Source: Ruegeria conchae (lineage in GTDB: Bacteria; Pseudomonadota; Alphaproteobacteria; Rhodobacterales; Rhodobacteraceae). Taken from it: a stretch of 64,000 nucleotides of DNA. Every line of letters starts with the position of its first letter. The first letter of the stretch is position 1. Shown here one piece after another: positions 9,801 to 18,014 of this stretch. The position numbers and the translations under genes are program-made. The notes below the pieces were generated by a model. The model saw nothing but the letters and a program-made list of their open reading frames with translations, was not told the origin of the DNA and searched no databases. The stretch spans positions 186,001 to 250,000 of the forward strand of contig NZ_AEYW01000007.1 of the NCBI RefSeq assembly GCF_000192475.1, read 5' to 3'.

Positions 9801-9895
9801 TTGAGGTCATATTCCCCATCCAACCGCGTTAGACGGGCTTCCAGCCCCCAGTTCTGACGCAGCTTTCCAGCCCAATATGCATTCAGATCGCCCAT
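6830..9895 (-). CDS. Trifunctional fusion: APH-type kinase, M23 peptidase and class III aminotransferase/phospho-lyase
   Basis: 1021 residues in three parts. Residues 1-340 are an aminoglycoside-phosphotransferase-fold kinase with HNDANDYN (199-206, catalytic Asp201) and the metal-site DLGD (224-227). Residues about 425-530 are an M23 (LytM) domain with all zinc ligands: His432 and Asp436 (HLALD), and HVH at 523-525. Residues about 590-1010 are a PLP enzyme with NSGTEANE (678-685), DEVQTGLGR (815-823) and the Schiff-base lysine in MGKPIGNG (Lys845). The C-terminus ends in a His/Cys tail (DHDHHHAGCGCC). The closest known enzymes for the outer parts are hydroxylysine kinase and ethanolamine-phosphate or phosphohydroxylysine phospho-lyases, which suggests phosphorylation of an amino alcohol followed by phosphate elimination. 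The M23 part has no signal peptide, so its role is unclear. Confidence 0.88.
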   Translation of the reverse strand: MGDLNAYWAGKLRQNWGLEARLTRLDGEYDLNFLVEATNGQDYVLKVMRAGCDADLVDLQIKTLKHLDAEAPGLPFPDVVSDLNGTMLPEIADADGQPRLVWMLERMPGQCFARSVPKNEDLILKLGRVLGATDRALEAFKHKGLSRADFKWDLTQAGWIVDRLEAISDPARRARLQKIALEFDAIGDQLNGLPKQAIHNDANDYNILVEGELSERRSVSGLIDLGDMCAAPRVCELAIAGAYVVLDHPKPERALAALVRGYHAANRLRPDEIDLIWPLLQMRLAVSVVNSTLMAAENPDDPYVTISQAPAWRFLEDAKINGALMPARLRAACGLPVVDGAERVHTYLSSHRGHFAQMFGQDLSDVPMGSLSVENSTWPQNPFHMPLAEAARVGEEFGEGLWLGYYNEPRLIYAEPGFRKGPWKASDRRTVHLALDVFAPAGTVLHAPLSGRVEVVENRDAHLDYGGVVILHHETPEGDAFYTLYGHLDPEVSERLKPGDPVAQGAAFARLGNASQNGGWAPHVHFQLALTTDGMQADWPGVADPDEMELWNAVCPNPAALLNLSDEKVFYRPTDKQAILQDRRDHFGGNLSLTYDDPVMLVRGWKHHLFDEWGRPYLDAYNNVPHVGHAHPRIQAVAADQLKRMNSNTRYLHPAQTAFADKILSKLPDHLEVCFFVNSGTEANELALRLARAHTGAKGIVTPDHGYHGNTNAAVAISAYKFNKPRGVGQADWVELVEVANDYRGSFRRDDPDRARRFADLVDPAIEALQAKGHGLAGFIAETFPSVGGQIIPPKGYLPAVYEKIRAAGGVCIADEVQTGLGRLGEHYFGFEHQGALPDIVVMGKPIGNGHPLGVLVTTKEIAQSFDNGIEFFSTFGGSTLSCRIGKEVLDIVDDEGLQENARVMGARLMDGLRQIEADFACVGDVRGMGLFLGVELINPDGSESDEICSYVKNRMRDHRILIGSEGPEDNILKIRPPLTIEAEDVDMILWALREVLAEVGDYCPALECDHDHHHAGCGCC

Positions 9896-9936
9896 GCATT
9901 ACCCCATGCCATTCCCAACTTGATCCCCTTCATCTG

Positions 9937-9995
9937 GCCAAAAATACTCTCGGGGGGATCGCGCCCCGGTGCGATGGGGGGCAGACAGCCCCCCT
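9937..9995. repeat. GC-rich intergenic double-hairpin element
   Basis: Located between two minus-strand genes. It starts with ggccaaaaatactct, runs into cggggggatcgcgccccg (a 5-bp stem) and then a perfect 7-bp G/C hairpin (ggggggc at 9976-9982, gcccccc at 9988-9994, loop agaca). I recall similar ATACTC-plus-G/C-hairpin elements between genes in Rhodobacteraceae; copy number cannot be checked here. It may act as a terminator or mRNA-end stabiliser for the upstream dehydrogenase gene. Confidence 0.5.
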
Positions 9996-9999
9996 GCCG

Positions 10000-10872
10000 T
10001 CAACTCAAAGCACGCAGGCGTTTGAACAGCGAGGACGTATCCCACCGGCCGCCGCCCAGTTTCTGCACATCCTTGTAGAATTGATCGACTAGCGCGGTAA
10101 CGGGCAGCGATGCGCCGGTCTCATTTGCTGTATTCAGGCAGATCCCCAAATCCTTGCGCATCCAATCCACGGCGAAGCCATGTTCGAAGTGGTCATCCAA
10201 CATGGTCTCGTACCGGTTTGCCATTTGCCAACTGCCCGCAGCGCCCTGGCTGATTACCTCGACGACAGCACGGCCATCCAGACCGGCCTTCTCAGCAAAA
10301 TGCAGCGCTTCGCTGAGGCCTTGCACCAGCCCAGCAATGGCGATCTGATTGCACATCTTCGTCATCTGGCCTGCACCGTTGTCGCCAATGCGGCGGCAGA
10401 TCTTGGAATAGACCTGCATCACCGGTTCAGCTGCGTCATAGGCCTCCTGATCGCCACCACACATGATCGACAATACACCATTCTCGGCCCCGGCCTGACC
10501 GCCCGAGATCGGGGCATCCACAAAAGCGATCCCATCAGCTTTGCCAGCTTCGTACAACTCGCGCGTCACTTTGGCGGATACCGTAGTGTGGTCCACAAAG
10601 ATCGAACCTTTGGCCATTCCGTGAAAGGCCCCATCCTCACTTGTGCACACCATGCGGAGATCGTCGTCGTTGCCGACACAGGCCATCACGAATTCTGCCC
10701 CTGCTGCGGCTTCACGCGGGGTGAGCGCCATGGTTCCGCCATGCTGGGCAACCCAGGCCTCTGCTTTGGATGCGGTGCGGTTATAGACTGTGACGTCGTG
10801 ACCGGCGGCCTGAAGGTGCCCGGCCATCGGGTAGCCCATGACGCCCAGACCAAGGAAAGCGATTTTTGCCAT
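10000..10872 (-). CDS. NAD(P)-dependent beta-hydroxyacid dehydrogenase (3-hydroxyisobutyrate / tartronate-semialdehyde type)
   Basis: 290 residues. The Rossmann motif GLGVMGYPMAGHL is at the N-terminus. The substrate-binding stretch DAPISGGQAGA and the catalytic-lysine segment GQMTKMCNQ follow, then the all-helical C-terminal domain. The family reversibly oxidises 3-hydroxy acids to the semialdehydes. Start 10872 has aaagagg upstream; the open frame continues 14 codons further but without a ribosome site. Whether the natural substrate is 3-hydroxyisobutyrate, glycerate or another acid cannot be settled. It lies 104 bases upstream of the kinase-aminotransferase fusion on the same strand. Confidence 0.88.
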   Translation of the reverse strand: MAKIAFLGLGVMGYPMAGHLQAAGHDVTVYNRTASKAEAWVAQHGGTMALTPREAAAGAEFVMACVGNDDDLRMVCTSEDGAFHGMAKGSIFVDHTTVSAKVTRELYEAGKADGIAFVDAPISGGQAGAENGVLSIMCGGDQEAYDAAEPVMQVYSKICRRIGDNGAGQMTKMCNQIAIAGLVQGLSEALHFAEKAGLDGRAVVEVISQGAAGSWQMANRYETMLDDHFEHGFAVDWMRKDLGICLNTANETGASLPVTALVDQFYKDVQKLGGGRWDTSSLFKRLRALS

Positions 10873-10973
10873 GTGATGATCCTCTTTGTAATCCGTCCCA
10901 GGCCTCGACGGCACTACAGGGCGAGATGTTCAGCAGAGACAAATCAAAGGTTGGGCTAAAGGGCAACCCTGCG

Positions 10974-11363
10974 TCACAGTTTGCCGCCCAAGTCTTTCAG
11001 AATCGGGCAATCAGGACGGTCGTCCCCGGCACACGCATCGACGAGATGGCTAAGCGTTTGGCGCATACCTTTGAGATCAGCAATTTTGGCGTCAATCTGC
11101 GCCAGATGATCCCGCGCAACGCGTTTTACGTCAGAGCTGGCCCGGGTCTCATCCTCGTAAAGGGCCAGCAATGTGCGGCAGTCTTCGATGGTGAACCCGA
11201 GCGTTCGGGCGCGACCCAGGAAATTCAGTTTGTGAATGTCCTGATCGCGGAACCGACGATACCCATTGTTGTCGCGCAGCGGTTTGATCAGGTTGATGTC
11301 TTCATAGTAACGGATGGTTTTGACGGGCAGGCCCGTATGGGTCGAGACCTCTCCGATGTTCAT
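10974..11363 (-). CDS. cueR: Cu(I)-responsive MerR-family regulator CueR
   Basis: 129 residues. The N-terminus is a MerR winged helix ([20 protein letters not shown]) with the following long dimer helix. The metal loop has two cysteines in the CueR spacing, [11 protein letters not shown], near residues 111-119, matching copper/silver/gold sensors rather than zinc or mercury ones. Its ATG overlaps the copA stop by four bases, so it is translated from the copA message. A MerR-type operator sits before copA. The sensor therefore controls its own operon. Confidence 0.93.
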   Translation of the reverse strand: MNIGEVSTHTGLPVKTIRYYEDINLIKPLRDNNGYRRFRDQDIHKLNFLGRARTLGFTIEDCRTLLALYEDETRASSDVKRVARDHLAQIDAKIADLKGMRQTLSHLVDACAGDDRPDCPILKDLGGKL

Positions 11364-13834
11364 GCTACCGCCTCCCGTCGAAGTGAATTGTCACTGGCCG
11401 CCGGCACGCTGGTCCGGATGCGCCGCAGCCGCAGAGCATTGGATACGACAAAGACGCTGGACAAGGCCATGGCCGCGGCGGCCAGTGCGGGGGACAGTAG
11501 ATAACCGCCTAACGGATATAGTGCTCCGGCTGCGACCGGGATCAGCAGCGTGTTGTATCCGAAAGCCCAACCGAGATTCTGGCGAATATTGCGCATCGTG
11601 CGCTGGCTGATTTCGACCGCGTTTGCGACACCGCGCAGATCGCCCGACATCAGCACGACATCCGCGGTTTCGATTGCCACGTCAGTGCCGGTTCCGATTG
11701 CCACACCTATATCAGCCCTTGCCAGAGCAGGCGCGTCGTTGATGCCATCACCAACAAAGGCGAGCGTTCCAAACCTGGTTCGCAACTTTTCGATTGCGTC
11801 AACCTTCCCCTCCGGCAGTACCTCGGCGGTGACGTGGTCAATGCCCAGCTTATCGGCCAGCGCCTGTGCGGTTTGCGCGTTATCGCCGGTGACCATGGCG
11901 AGGGTCACACCCATCTCATGCAGTCGGGCCAGTGCCTCGGGCGTGCCCGGTTTGAGTGGGTCTGAAACTGTCAGCGCAGCAGCGGCTTGTCCGTCAATCG
12001 CTACATAGATCGGTGTAGCCCCTTGGGCTGCACGTATCTGCGCATCAGGCCGCAGGCTACCAAGGTCGATGCCGGTCTGTACCATAAGGCGGTCAGACCC
12101 AATCAATACAGAATGCCCCTCGACCTGCGCACGCAAGCCCAACCCTGTCAGGGAGTTGAATTCCTTCACGTCAGGCAAAATGTCAGGACCTGCGCGAGTT
12201 ATTGCGGTAGCGATAGGGTGTTCCGATCGCGCCTCAGCCACCGCGGCCAGGCGCAGGACTTCGGCGCAGTCAAAGCCGTTTGTTGTCGCAATCTCTTCCA
12301 GTTCGGGCCGACCCAGAGTCAGCGTGCCAGTTTTATCCAGGGCGATGACTTTGGCTTGTTGTAACTGCTGTAATGCATCGCCCTTGCGGAACAGCACGCC
12401 CAATTCAGCTGCATGCCCGGTACCCACCATGATCGAGGTCGGCGTAGCCAGACCCATCGCACAAGGGCAGGCGATGATCAGCACCGAAACCCCGGCCACC
12501 AGTGCCAGCGGTAAAGCCGGGGCGGGCCCAAAAATCAGCCACGCAACAACCGTCAATAAGGCCACACCTATCACCGCAGGTACAAAATAGTAGGTGATTC
12601 GATCCACCAGCGTTTGAATGGGTAGCTTTGCCCCCTGTGCCTGTTCGACGAGTCTGACAACCTGCGCCAGCACGGTATCCGAACCTACATGCGTGGCCCG
12701 AATGCGAAGGGCACCTGTTCCATTCACCGTTCCTCCGACCACCGGATCGTTCTTGGCTTTGCCGATGGGTATGGGCTCACCGGTAATCATGCTCTCATCT
12801 ACCTACGAGGTTCCGTCCAAAACGTTGCCGTCCACAGGAACGCGCTCACCCGGGCGGATCTGAATGATGTCACCCACGATGATCTCAGCGATAGGCTGGT
12901 CTTGGGTTGTTCCATCCCTCTCGACCCGTGCAGTTTTGGGTTGGAGTCCGGCCAGTTTGCGAATTGCTGCACCTGTTCGCCCTTTTGCGCGAGCCTCCAT
13001 CAGACGGCCCAGCAGGATCAGTACAACGATGACTGCCGCAGCCTCGAAATAGACATTGGCGGTACCTTGCGGCAGAACCTGCGGTGCAAATGTCGCGAGG
13101 ACCGAGTACAGATATGCCGTGCCTGTCCCCAAAGCGACCAGCGCGTTCATATCGGGGGCGCCCCTCAGCAGTGATGGGATACCTTTGGTGTAGAACACCC
13201 GGCCAGGACCGACAAGCAACGCTGAAGCTAGGGCCAACTGGATCAAATAGCTTGTTTGAAGGCCGATAGTAGAATGAACCCAATGGTGAAATGCAGGGAT
13301 CATATGCCCGCCCATTTCCAAAACAAAAACCGGCAAGGCCAACATGGCCGCAAACACCGTCGCGCGCCGCAGTCCCGCAAACTCATCTATTTTGCAATTA
13401 TGATTGGATCCGTCCTCGACCTCCGGGCGCGCCGGATACCCCGCTTTGGTCAAAGTTTTCGCAAGTAATGCCGTTTCGGTTACACCCTCGGCATAGGTCA
13501 CTGTGGCGCTTTTCGTGGCAAGATTGACTGCCACATCTGACACACCCAGGCTTGACTGCAAAATACGCTCAATCCGCTTCACGCACGAGGCGCAGGTCAT
13601 GCAATCGATGTCCAGACGTATCTGTCTTGTCGCCGCGGGATAGCCCGCCGTGTTGAGCGCGTCTAGAATCTCGTCGAATGAGGCCTCATGGGTGATATCG
13701 GCCGTCTTGGTCGCGAAGTTGACTTCGGCGGAGCACACCCCGGGTGTCGCACGCAATGCGCCCTCGACCCGGCCAACGCACGAGGCGCATCCCATGCCCG
13801 GAATCCTGATCTGTGTATGCAGTAACTCGGCCAT
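11360..13834 (-). pseudogene. copA: Copper-exporting P1B ATPase CopA, interrupted by in-frame amber codon
   Basis: Two open segments in the same frame together encode a full CopA of about 824 residues. The first has two heavy-metal-binding domains (GMGCASC and DCMTCASC) and the first membrane helices; it stops after DGTS at a TAG (12803-12805, codon 344). The next codons read VDES, then MITGEP, so the actuator loop is split exactly at a conserved tyrosine position (TAC to TAG would explain it). The second segment keeps the CPC metal site (IACPCAMG), DKTGT and GDGINDAP. An ATG 12 bases past the stop could restart translation but would lack the N-terminal half. Start 13834 is chosen because the open frame further upstream lies inside the promoter. 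Either a real null mutation or a base-call error. Confidence 0.9.
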
Positions 13835-13865
13835 TCGTGGCGTCCTGGTAATGTACTTTGGTCTC

Positions 13866-13896
13866 GATATAGAGTCTCCAGTCACTGGAAGGTAAA
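13866..13896 (-). promoter_or_regulatory. CueR-controlled copA promoter with 19-bp spacer
   Basis: Reading the minus strand: -35 TTTACC (13891-13896), a 19-base spacer and -10 TATATC (13866-13871). The spacer carries the dyad ACCTTCCAG-TGA-CTGGAGACT (13873-13893), matching CueR operators. The over-long 19-bp spacer is the hallmark of MerR-family activation by DNA untwisting. The start of transcription should fall near 13858, which rules out the upstream ATG at 13885 and supports the CopA start at 13834. Confidence 0.85.
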
Positions 13897-13945
13897 GACA
13901 CTGTTCTCAACTGCGCGTCACCGTCGCACCTGGATTGAAGTTGAT

Positions 13946-14578
13946 CTACGCGCCGGAAGCCTTGAGCTCGGCCAACTCGCGTTGCAGCCGCTGATTTTCT
14001 GTCTGTAAATCAGCCAGTTGCTTGCCCAGAGTGTTTAGGTGGGGCCGTAGCTCGGCCTCGGTGAAGCGGGGCGTGATATGGCGCGGGCAGTTCCAATCGA
14101 GCGCCTCAACTTTGATGATGGCAGCACGCTCTGCCTCGGTCTCCGAGCCGTCGACATAGAGATTGGTTGCGGCCTCAACACCCTCGGAAAATGTCATCCG
14201 CCCTAGGATCTTGAGGCGACGCTGGTTCGCGTAATCCATCAGAATCAACGCTACGCGGTCATTTCCATCAAGATTTCCGCGCGAGATGTACTGCTTGTTT
14301 CCCGACAGGTCAGCGTAACCGATAGTTTGCGGGTCCAGCACTTTCGGGAACCCGACCGGTCCACCGCGAAACTGAACATACGGCCACCCTGTTTCTGATA
14401 CGGTGGCTTGATAAAATCCGTCGCGTGCGTGAATGAACGCCTCTTCTACCGGTCCGATTTGATGGCCTTGCCGTGGCCCGGATTCGAGGAATTTTGAGTA
14501 GGTTTTGGTTGATCCCATCCGCTCTTGATGGGTGCGCACTGCGGGCGTGAAGGTCAGTTCAGAAAAGGCGCGGGGCAT
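13946..14578 (-). CDS. Pyridoxamine 5'-phosphate oxidase-family flavin-binding protein
   Basis: 210 residues. The split-barrel fold is suggested by VEEAFIHARDGFYQATVS, WPYVQFRGGPVGF and the RVALILMDY strand. Such proteins bind FMN, heme or F420 and range from oxidases to stress-related reductases. The C-terminal 30 residues (ADLQTENQRLQRELAELKA) form a leucine-heptad coiled coil, likely for oligomerisation. Start 14578 follows caggag; the open frame upstream lacks such a site. The specific reaction is unknown. It is divergent from the acyl-CoA dehydrogenase. Confidence 0.82.
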   Translation of the reverse strand: MPRAFSELTFTPAVRTHQERMGSTKTYSKFLESGPRQGHQIGPVEEAFIHARDGFYQATVSETGWPYVQFRGGPVGFPKVLDPQTIGYADLSGNKQYISRGNLDGNDRVALILMDYANQRRLKILGRMTFSEGVEAATNLYVDGSETEAERAAIIKVEALDWNCPRHITPRFTEAELRPHLNTLGKQLADLQTENQRLQRELAELKASGA

Positions 14579-14789
14579 TTTTGCGGTCTCCTGAGACTTT
14601 CGCGGATTGTCTTCAATATGGATGACAATTGCGTGGGCTGTCAGATGTGGGAACGCAGAAGTGAACAGGGCCGGAAACTGGACCAAAGACGTTGCGTAGC
14701 AACGCTTTTCGACGCCACGTCACATGGATTGGAAGGAATCGCACACGCAGATAGCCTTAGGTCAAACACCTGATCTGGAGAGCTTATTG

Positions 14790-15947
14790 ATGTCGCTTTT
14801 TACCAGCACCGCAGCCTGGGTTACTGACGAACACCGGATGTTTGCCGAGATGGCCGGCCGTTTCATGGACGATGCTTTGGTTCCCAACACAGAGAAATGG
14901 GCCGAAGACGGCGTGGTCGATCGGGACTTTTGGCTGCAGGCGGGTCAGACGGGTCTGATGGCCGGTTCGATTGCCGAGGAATATGGCGGTGTTGGTGGTG
15001 GAATGGGCTTCGATTCTGTCACCCTGTACGAACAGACCGCACGCGGTGATGCTGGATGGGGATATGGCATTCAGTCCATCGTGACTCATTACATCACGAC
15101 CTATGGCAGTGAGGATCAGAAACACAAATGGCTGCCAAAGCTTGCCTCGGGCGAGATGATCGGAGCGCTTGCCATGACCGAGCCGGGTACCGGATCGGAT
15201 GTGCAGGCAGTGAAGACTACGGCTGAGAAGGATGGCAATTCGTATCGGCTTAAAGGCTCCAAGATATTTATCACCAACGGGCAATCGGCTGATCTGGTCA
15301 TCGTGGCGGCGAAGACCGACAAATCCCTTGGGGCAAAGGGTGTCTCGCTGATTGCCGTCGAAACCGAAGGAACCGAGGGATTCCGCCGGGGACGGAACCT
15401 CGAAAAGCTTGGGATGAAGGGCAACGACACGGCAGAATTGTTCTTTGAGGATGTCAAAGTTCCAATGACTAACCTGCTGGGCCCAGAGGAGGGGCAAGGG
15501 TTCTATCAGCTGATGAAACAGCTGCCGTGGGAAAGGCTGACCATCGGGATCATGGCGCTGGGCGCGATCGACTTCGCAATATCTGAGACAGTGAAATATG
15601 TGCAGGAACGCAAAGCCTTTGGCCAGCGGGTGATGGATTTCCAGAATACCCGTTTCAAGCTGGCCGAGTGTAAGACCAAGGCCGAAGTCCTGCGCAGTTT
15701 TGTCAATGACTGCATCGGCAAACTAGAGGCCGGTGAGCTGGACGCAGCGACAGCATCGATGGTGAAATACTGGGGTTCAGAGGTGCAGAACGAAATCATG
15801 CATGAATGCCTGCAACTGTTCGGCGGCTATGGCTTCATGATGGAGTACCCGATTGCGCGGCTCTACGCGGATGCGCGGGTGCAAATGATCTACGGTGGCA
15901 CCAATGAGGTGATGAAAGAGCTTATCGCCCGTTCGCTGGACACCTAA
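14790..15947 (+). CDS. Acyl-CoA dehydrogenase
   Basis: 385 residues, the usual length. It carries the family signatures AMTEPGTGSDVQAVKT (flavin and acyl-CoA contact), GMKGNDTAELFFEDVKVP and, near the C-terminus, FGGYGFMMEYP with YGGTNEVMKELIAR, which holds the catalytic glutamate at the position of short/medium-chain enzymes. It oxidises an acyl-CoA to the 2-enoyl-CoA, passing electrons to ETF. Start 14790 is preceded by ggagag. There is no adjacent beta-oxidation partner, so the chain length is open. A very stable hairpin follows. Confidence 0.92.
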   Translation: MSLFTSTAAWVTDEHRMFAEMAGRFMDDALVPNTEKWAEDGVVDRDFWLQAGQTGLMAGSIAEEYGGVGGGMGFDSVTLYEQTARGDAGWGYGIQSIVTHYITTYGSEDQKHKWLPKLASGEMIGALAMTEPGTGSDVQAVKTTAEKDGNSYRLKGSKIFITNGQSADLVIVAAKTDKSLGAKGVSLIAVETEGTEGFRRGRNLEKLGMKGNDTAELFFEDVKVPMTNLLGPEEGQGFYQLMKQLPWERLTIGIMALGAIDFAISETVKYVQERKAFGQRVMDFQNTRFKLAECKTKAEVLRSFVNDCIGKLEAGELDAATASMVKYWGSEVQNEIMHECLQLFGGYGFMMEYPIARLYADARVQMIYGGTNEVMKELIARSLDT

Positions 15948-16001
15948 GGCGAGACACTCCCGCCCGTCGTCGACATTCCTTGCAGAACGTCTCCTCCCGT
16001 T

Positions 16002-16042
16002 GGGCCAGGCAGGCGCGGGCGCAGCCCGCGCCTGCCTGGCCC
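16002..16042. repeat. Perfect 19-bp GC-rich palindrome with 3-base loop
   Basis: The arm gggccaggcaggcgcgggc (16002-16020) is exactly complementary to 16024-16042, with loop gca. A second short inverted repeat (ggcc-gga-ggcc) follows near 16063. It lies 55 bases after the acyl-CoA dehydrogenase stop. No T-run follows, so it is either a stabilising or attenuating 3' hairpin or a member of a REP-like repeat family. Confidence 0.8.
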
Positions 16043-16163
16043 CTGCCGTCCGCAGGACGCAAGGCCGGAGGCCGCGTAGGTTTGCGGCACTGATTGCCAT
16101 TGAAGCACTGAATTCTGCCTGCCATTGTGATTGAGGGATATTCTGTCCGAAAGGAACCTCGAT

Positions 16164-16916
16164 ATGGTTGCGTCTAACAAAGATCGCATATGCGCCCTGC
16201 TCAAGAGTATTGAGACGGGCGATCCGGGCCCGATTTCAGTGGTGAACGAAGCGCGGTATATCCAGCACAATCCACAAACTCATGAAGGCAGTGAGGGCCT
16301 GGCGGCGTTGTTCAAGCGGCTGTCTGATACCTCTCCATGCGTGAACATTGTGCGCGCGTTTGAAGATGGAGACTTTGTCTTTGCGCATACCGAATATGAT
16401 TTCTCGCGCCGAAACATTGGATTTGAAGTATTCCGCTTTGAAGACGGGCAAGCGGTCGAGCATTGGGATAATATTCAGAAACGACTGGGTCCAAATGACT
16501 CGGGGCGAAGTATGGTGGATGGCCCCACAGAAAGCCGGGACATCGAGAATACAGAAAAGAACCGGACGCTTGTCCGTTCTTTCGTCGAAAATGCCCTGAT
16601 CGCAGGAGACCCAGATCAGATAGGAGCTTTTGTTAACACAACTGCCTTTGTGGAACACAGCCCGGGTTTCTCAGACGAGTTAACAGCGTTGCGCGCCGCA
16701 TTGTCCGACATAGAGGCCATAAACTATCAGCATCTTCACCGGGTTCTGGCGGAAGGCGATTTTGTTTTGACCGTTTGTGAGGGCGAGCGAGCAGGCAAGC
16801 ATAGCTCTTTCTATGATCTGTTCCGCGTATCTGTTGGCAAGATCACTGAACATTGGGATACGGTTGAGACGATTGCACCGCGCAGCGAATGGAAGAATGA
16901 CAACGGCAAATTCTAA
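16164..16916 (+). CDS. Tandem NTF2-like (SnoaL-type) protein
   Basis: About 250 residues formed by two NTF2-like halves. Each has the same landmarks: an HNP or HSP motif (IQHNPQTHEG; FVEHSPGFSD), a strand ending in GDFV near the middle (EDGDFVFAHTEYD; AEGDFVLTVCEGE), and a C-terminal EHWD (AVEHWDNIQ; ITEHWDTVE). Single-domain relatives act as small-molecule isomerases, hydrolases or binding proteins; the substrate is unknown. Start 16164 has aaagga upstream. The gene stands alone, convergent with the LysR gene that ends seven bases beyond it. Confidence 0.8.
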   Translation: MVASNKDRICALLKSIETGDPGPISVVNEARYIQHNPQTHEGSEGLAALFKRLSDTSPCVNIVRAFEDGDFVFAHTEYDFSRRNIGFEVFRFEDGQAVEHWDNIQKRLGPNDSGRSMVDGPTESRDIENTEKNRTLVRSFVENALIAGDPDQIGAFVNTTAFVEHSPGFSDELTALRAALSDIEAINYQHLHRVLAEGDFVLTVCEGERAGKHSSFYDLFRVSVGKITEHWDTVETIAPRSEWKNDNGKF

Positions 16917-16923
16917 GGGAGTT

Positions 16924-17823
16924 CTAAAGGCTGGTATCAGGCTCCAATTGTTCACTGATCCAGCCTTGGAAAGATCGCAGCGGCTCGGGGGTAGACCGGT
17001 CATTCGGCCATACGAGATAATAGCTGCCAAGACTCACATACGGACCGTCCCACGCCTTAACAAGTCTCCCTGAGCGCAGATCATCCTGAACCAGATATGA
17101 AGGCACCAAAGCTACGCCTAATCCGTGGATCGTGGCTTGGATCATGGTCGAGAACTGATCGAACATCATACCTCGCAGACCGGTGACTGATTGGCCCTGC
17201 ATCTCGAACCAGCGCTCCCAGGCGTCTGGTCGGGAATCCAGGTGCAACAGCGGCGCGGCGCAGAGGGTATCCAAGGTGTCGAAATTGACGTTGGTAAGTG
17301 CAGGGGCACAAACGGGCAGGACCTCTTCCCTCATGATCGGCAGATACTGAACACCCGTCCAATCCTGCTGACCAAAATGGATCGCTGCATCAAACGGTTC
17401 AGAGGCAAAATCAAATGGCCTGAGGCGGGTACCCAGATTGACTGTGACCTCAGGATGGCGGCGGGCAAAATCCTGCAGGCGCGGTGCAAGCCAGTGCATC
17501 CCGAACGCGGGAAGGATCGACAGGTCAAGCGACCCGCCAGCCGGGTTGGCTTTGAGCTTCAATGCCGCACGCGCCAGTTCCTGCACTGCAGACCTTGCGG
17601 TTTGGACATAAACTTTGGCGGCGGGCGTGAGGTGCAGACGCATTTGGCTGCGCTCGATCAGTTGTACGCCCAACTGGTCTTCCATTGTCTTCAGTTGGCG
17701 ACTGATTGCGCTTTGGGTCAGGGACAGTTCAGCAGCCGCAGCCGAAGCGCTGCCCAACCTGTCAACAGCCTCGAGCGCGAGCAGAGATGAGATGGAGGGA
17801 AGAAACCGCCTGGGCGTAATCAT
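16924..17823 (-). CDS. LysR-family regulator
   Basis: 299 residues from the preferred start 17823, which has gagga nine bases upstream. The N-terminal helix-turn-helix is ALEAVDRLGSASAAAAELSL followed by TQSAISRQLKTMEDQLG. The substrate-binding domain follows (LDLSILPAFGMHWLAPRLQDF), a form common in the GcvA-like group. It is divergent from the fused E1 dehydrogenase with a 191-base gap, so it probably controls that gene cluster. Confidence 0.9.
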   Translation of the reverse strand: MITPRRFLPSISSLLALEAVDRLGSASAAAAELSLTQSAISRQLKTMEDQLGVQLIERSQMRLHLTPAAKVYVQTARSAVQELARAALKLKANPAGGSLDLSILPAFGMHWLAPRLQDFARRHPEVTVNLGTRLRPFDFASEPFDAAIHFGQQDWTGVQYLPIMREEVLPVCAPALTNVNFDTLDTLCAAPLLHLDSRPDAWERWFEMQGQSVTGLRGMMFDQFSTMIQATIHGLGVALVPSYLVQDDLRSGRLVKAWDGPYVSLGSYYLVWPNDRSTPEPLRSFQGWISEQLEPDTSL

Positions 17824-18014
17824 ATGACTTATCCTCATACCTTCTGAATGCAATAGCACTGGTTTTTTCCAGCCACCAGAGCGATGAAAGCTGGAACGCA
17901 TCGCCAATTGTGATCTTGAAACGAGCGCCCGGGCGCGGGAAAATCGAGAGGCTGGGCGAACCCGCGCCGAGATCGGTCAACGCCGATGATACAGACCAAA
18001 CAAAAGCGAGAACC

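Noticed and set aside
13835..13885. An upstream start for CopA at 13885
   Set aside because: It lies within the CueR promoter spacer, upstream of the expected transcription start.
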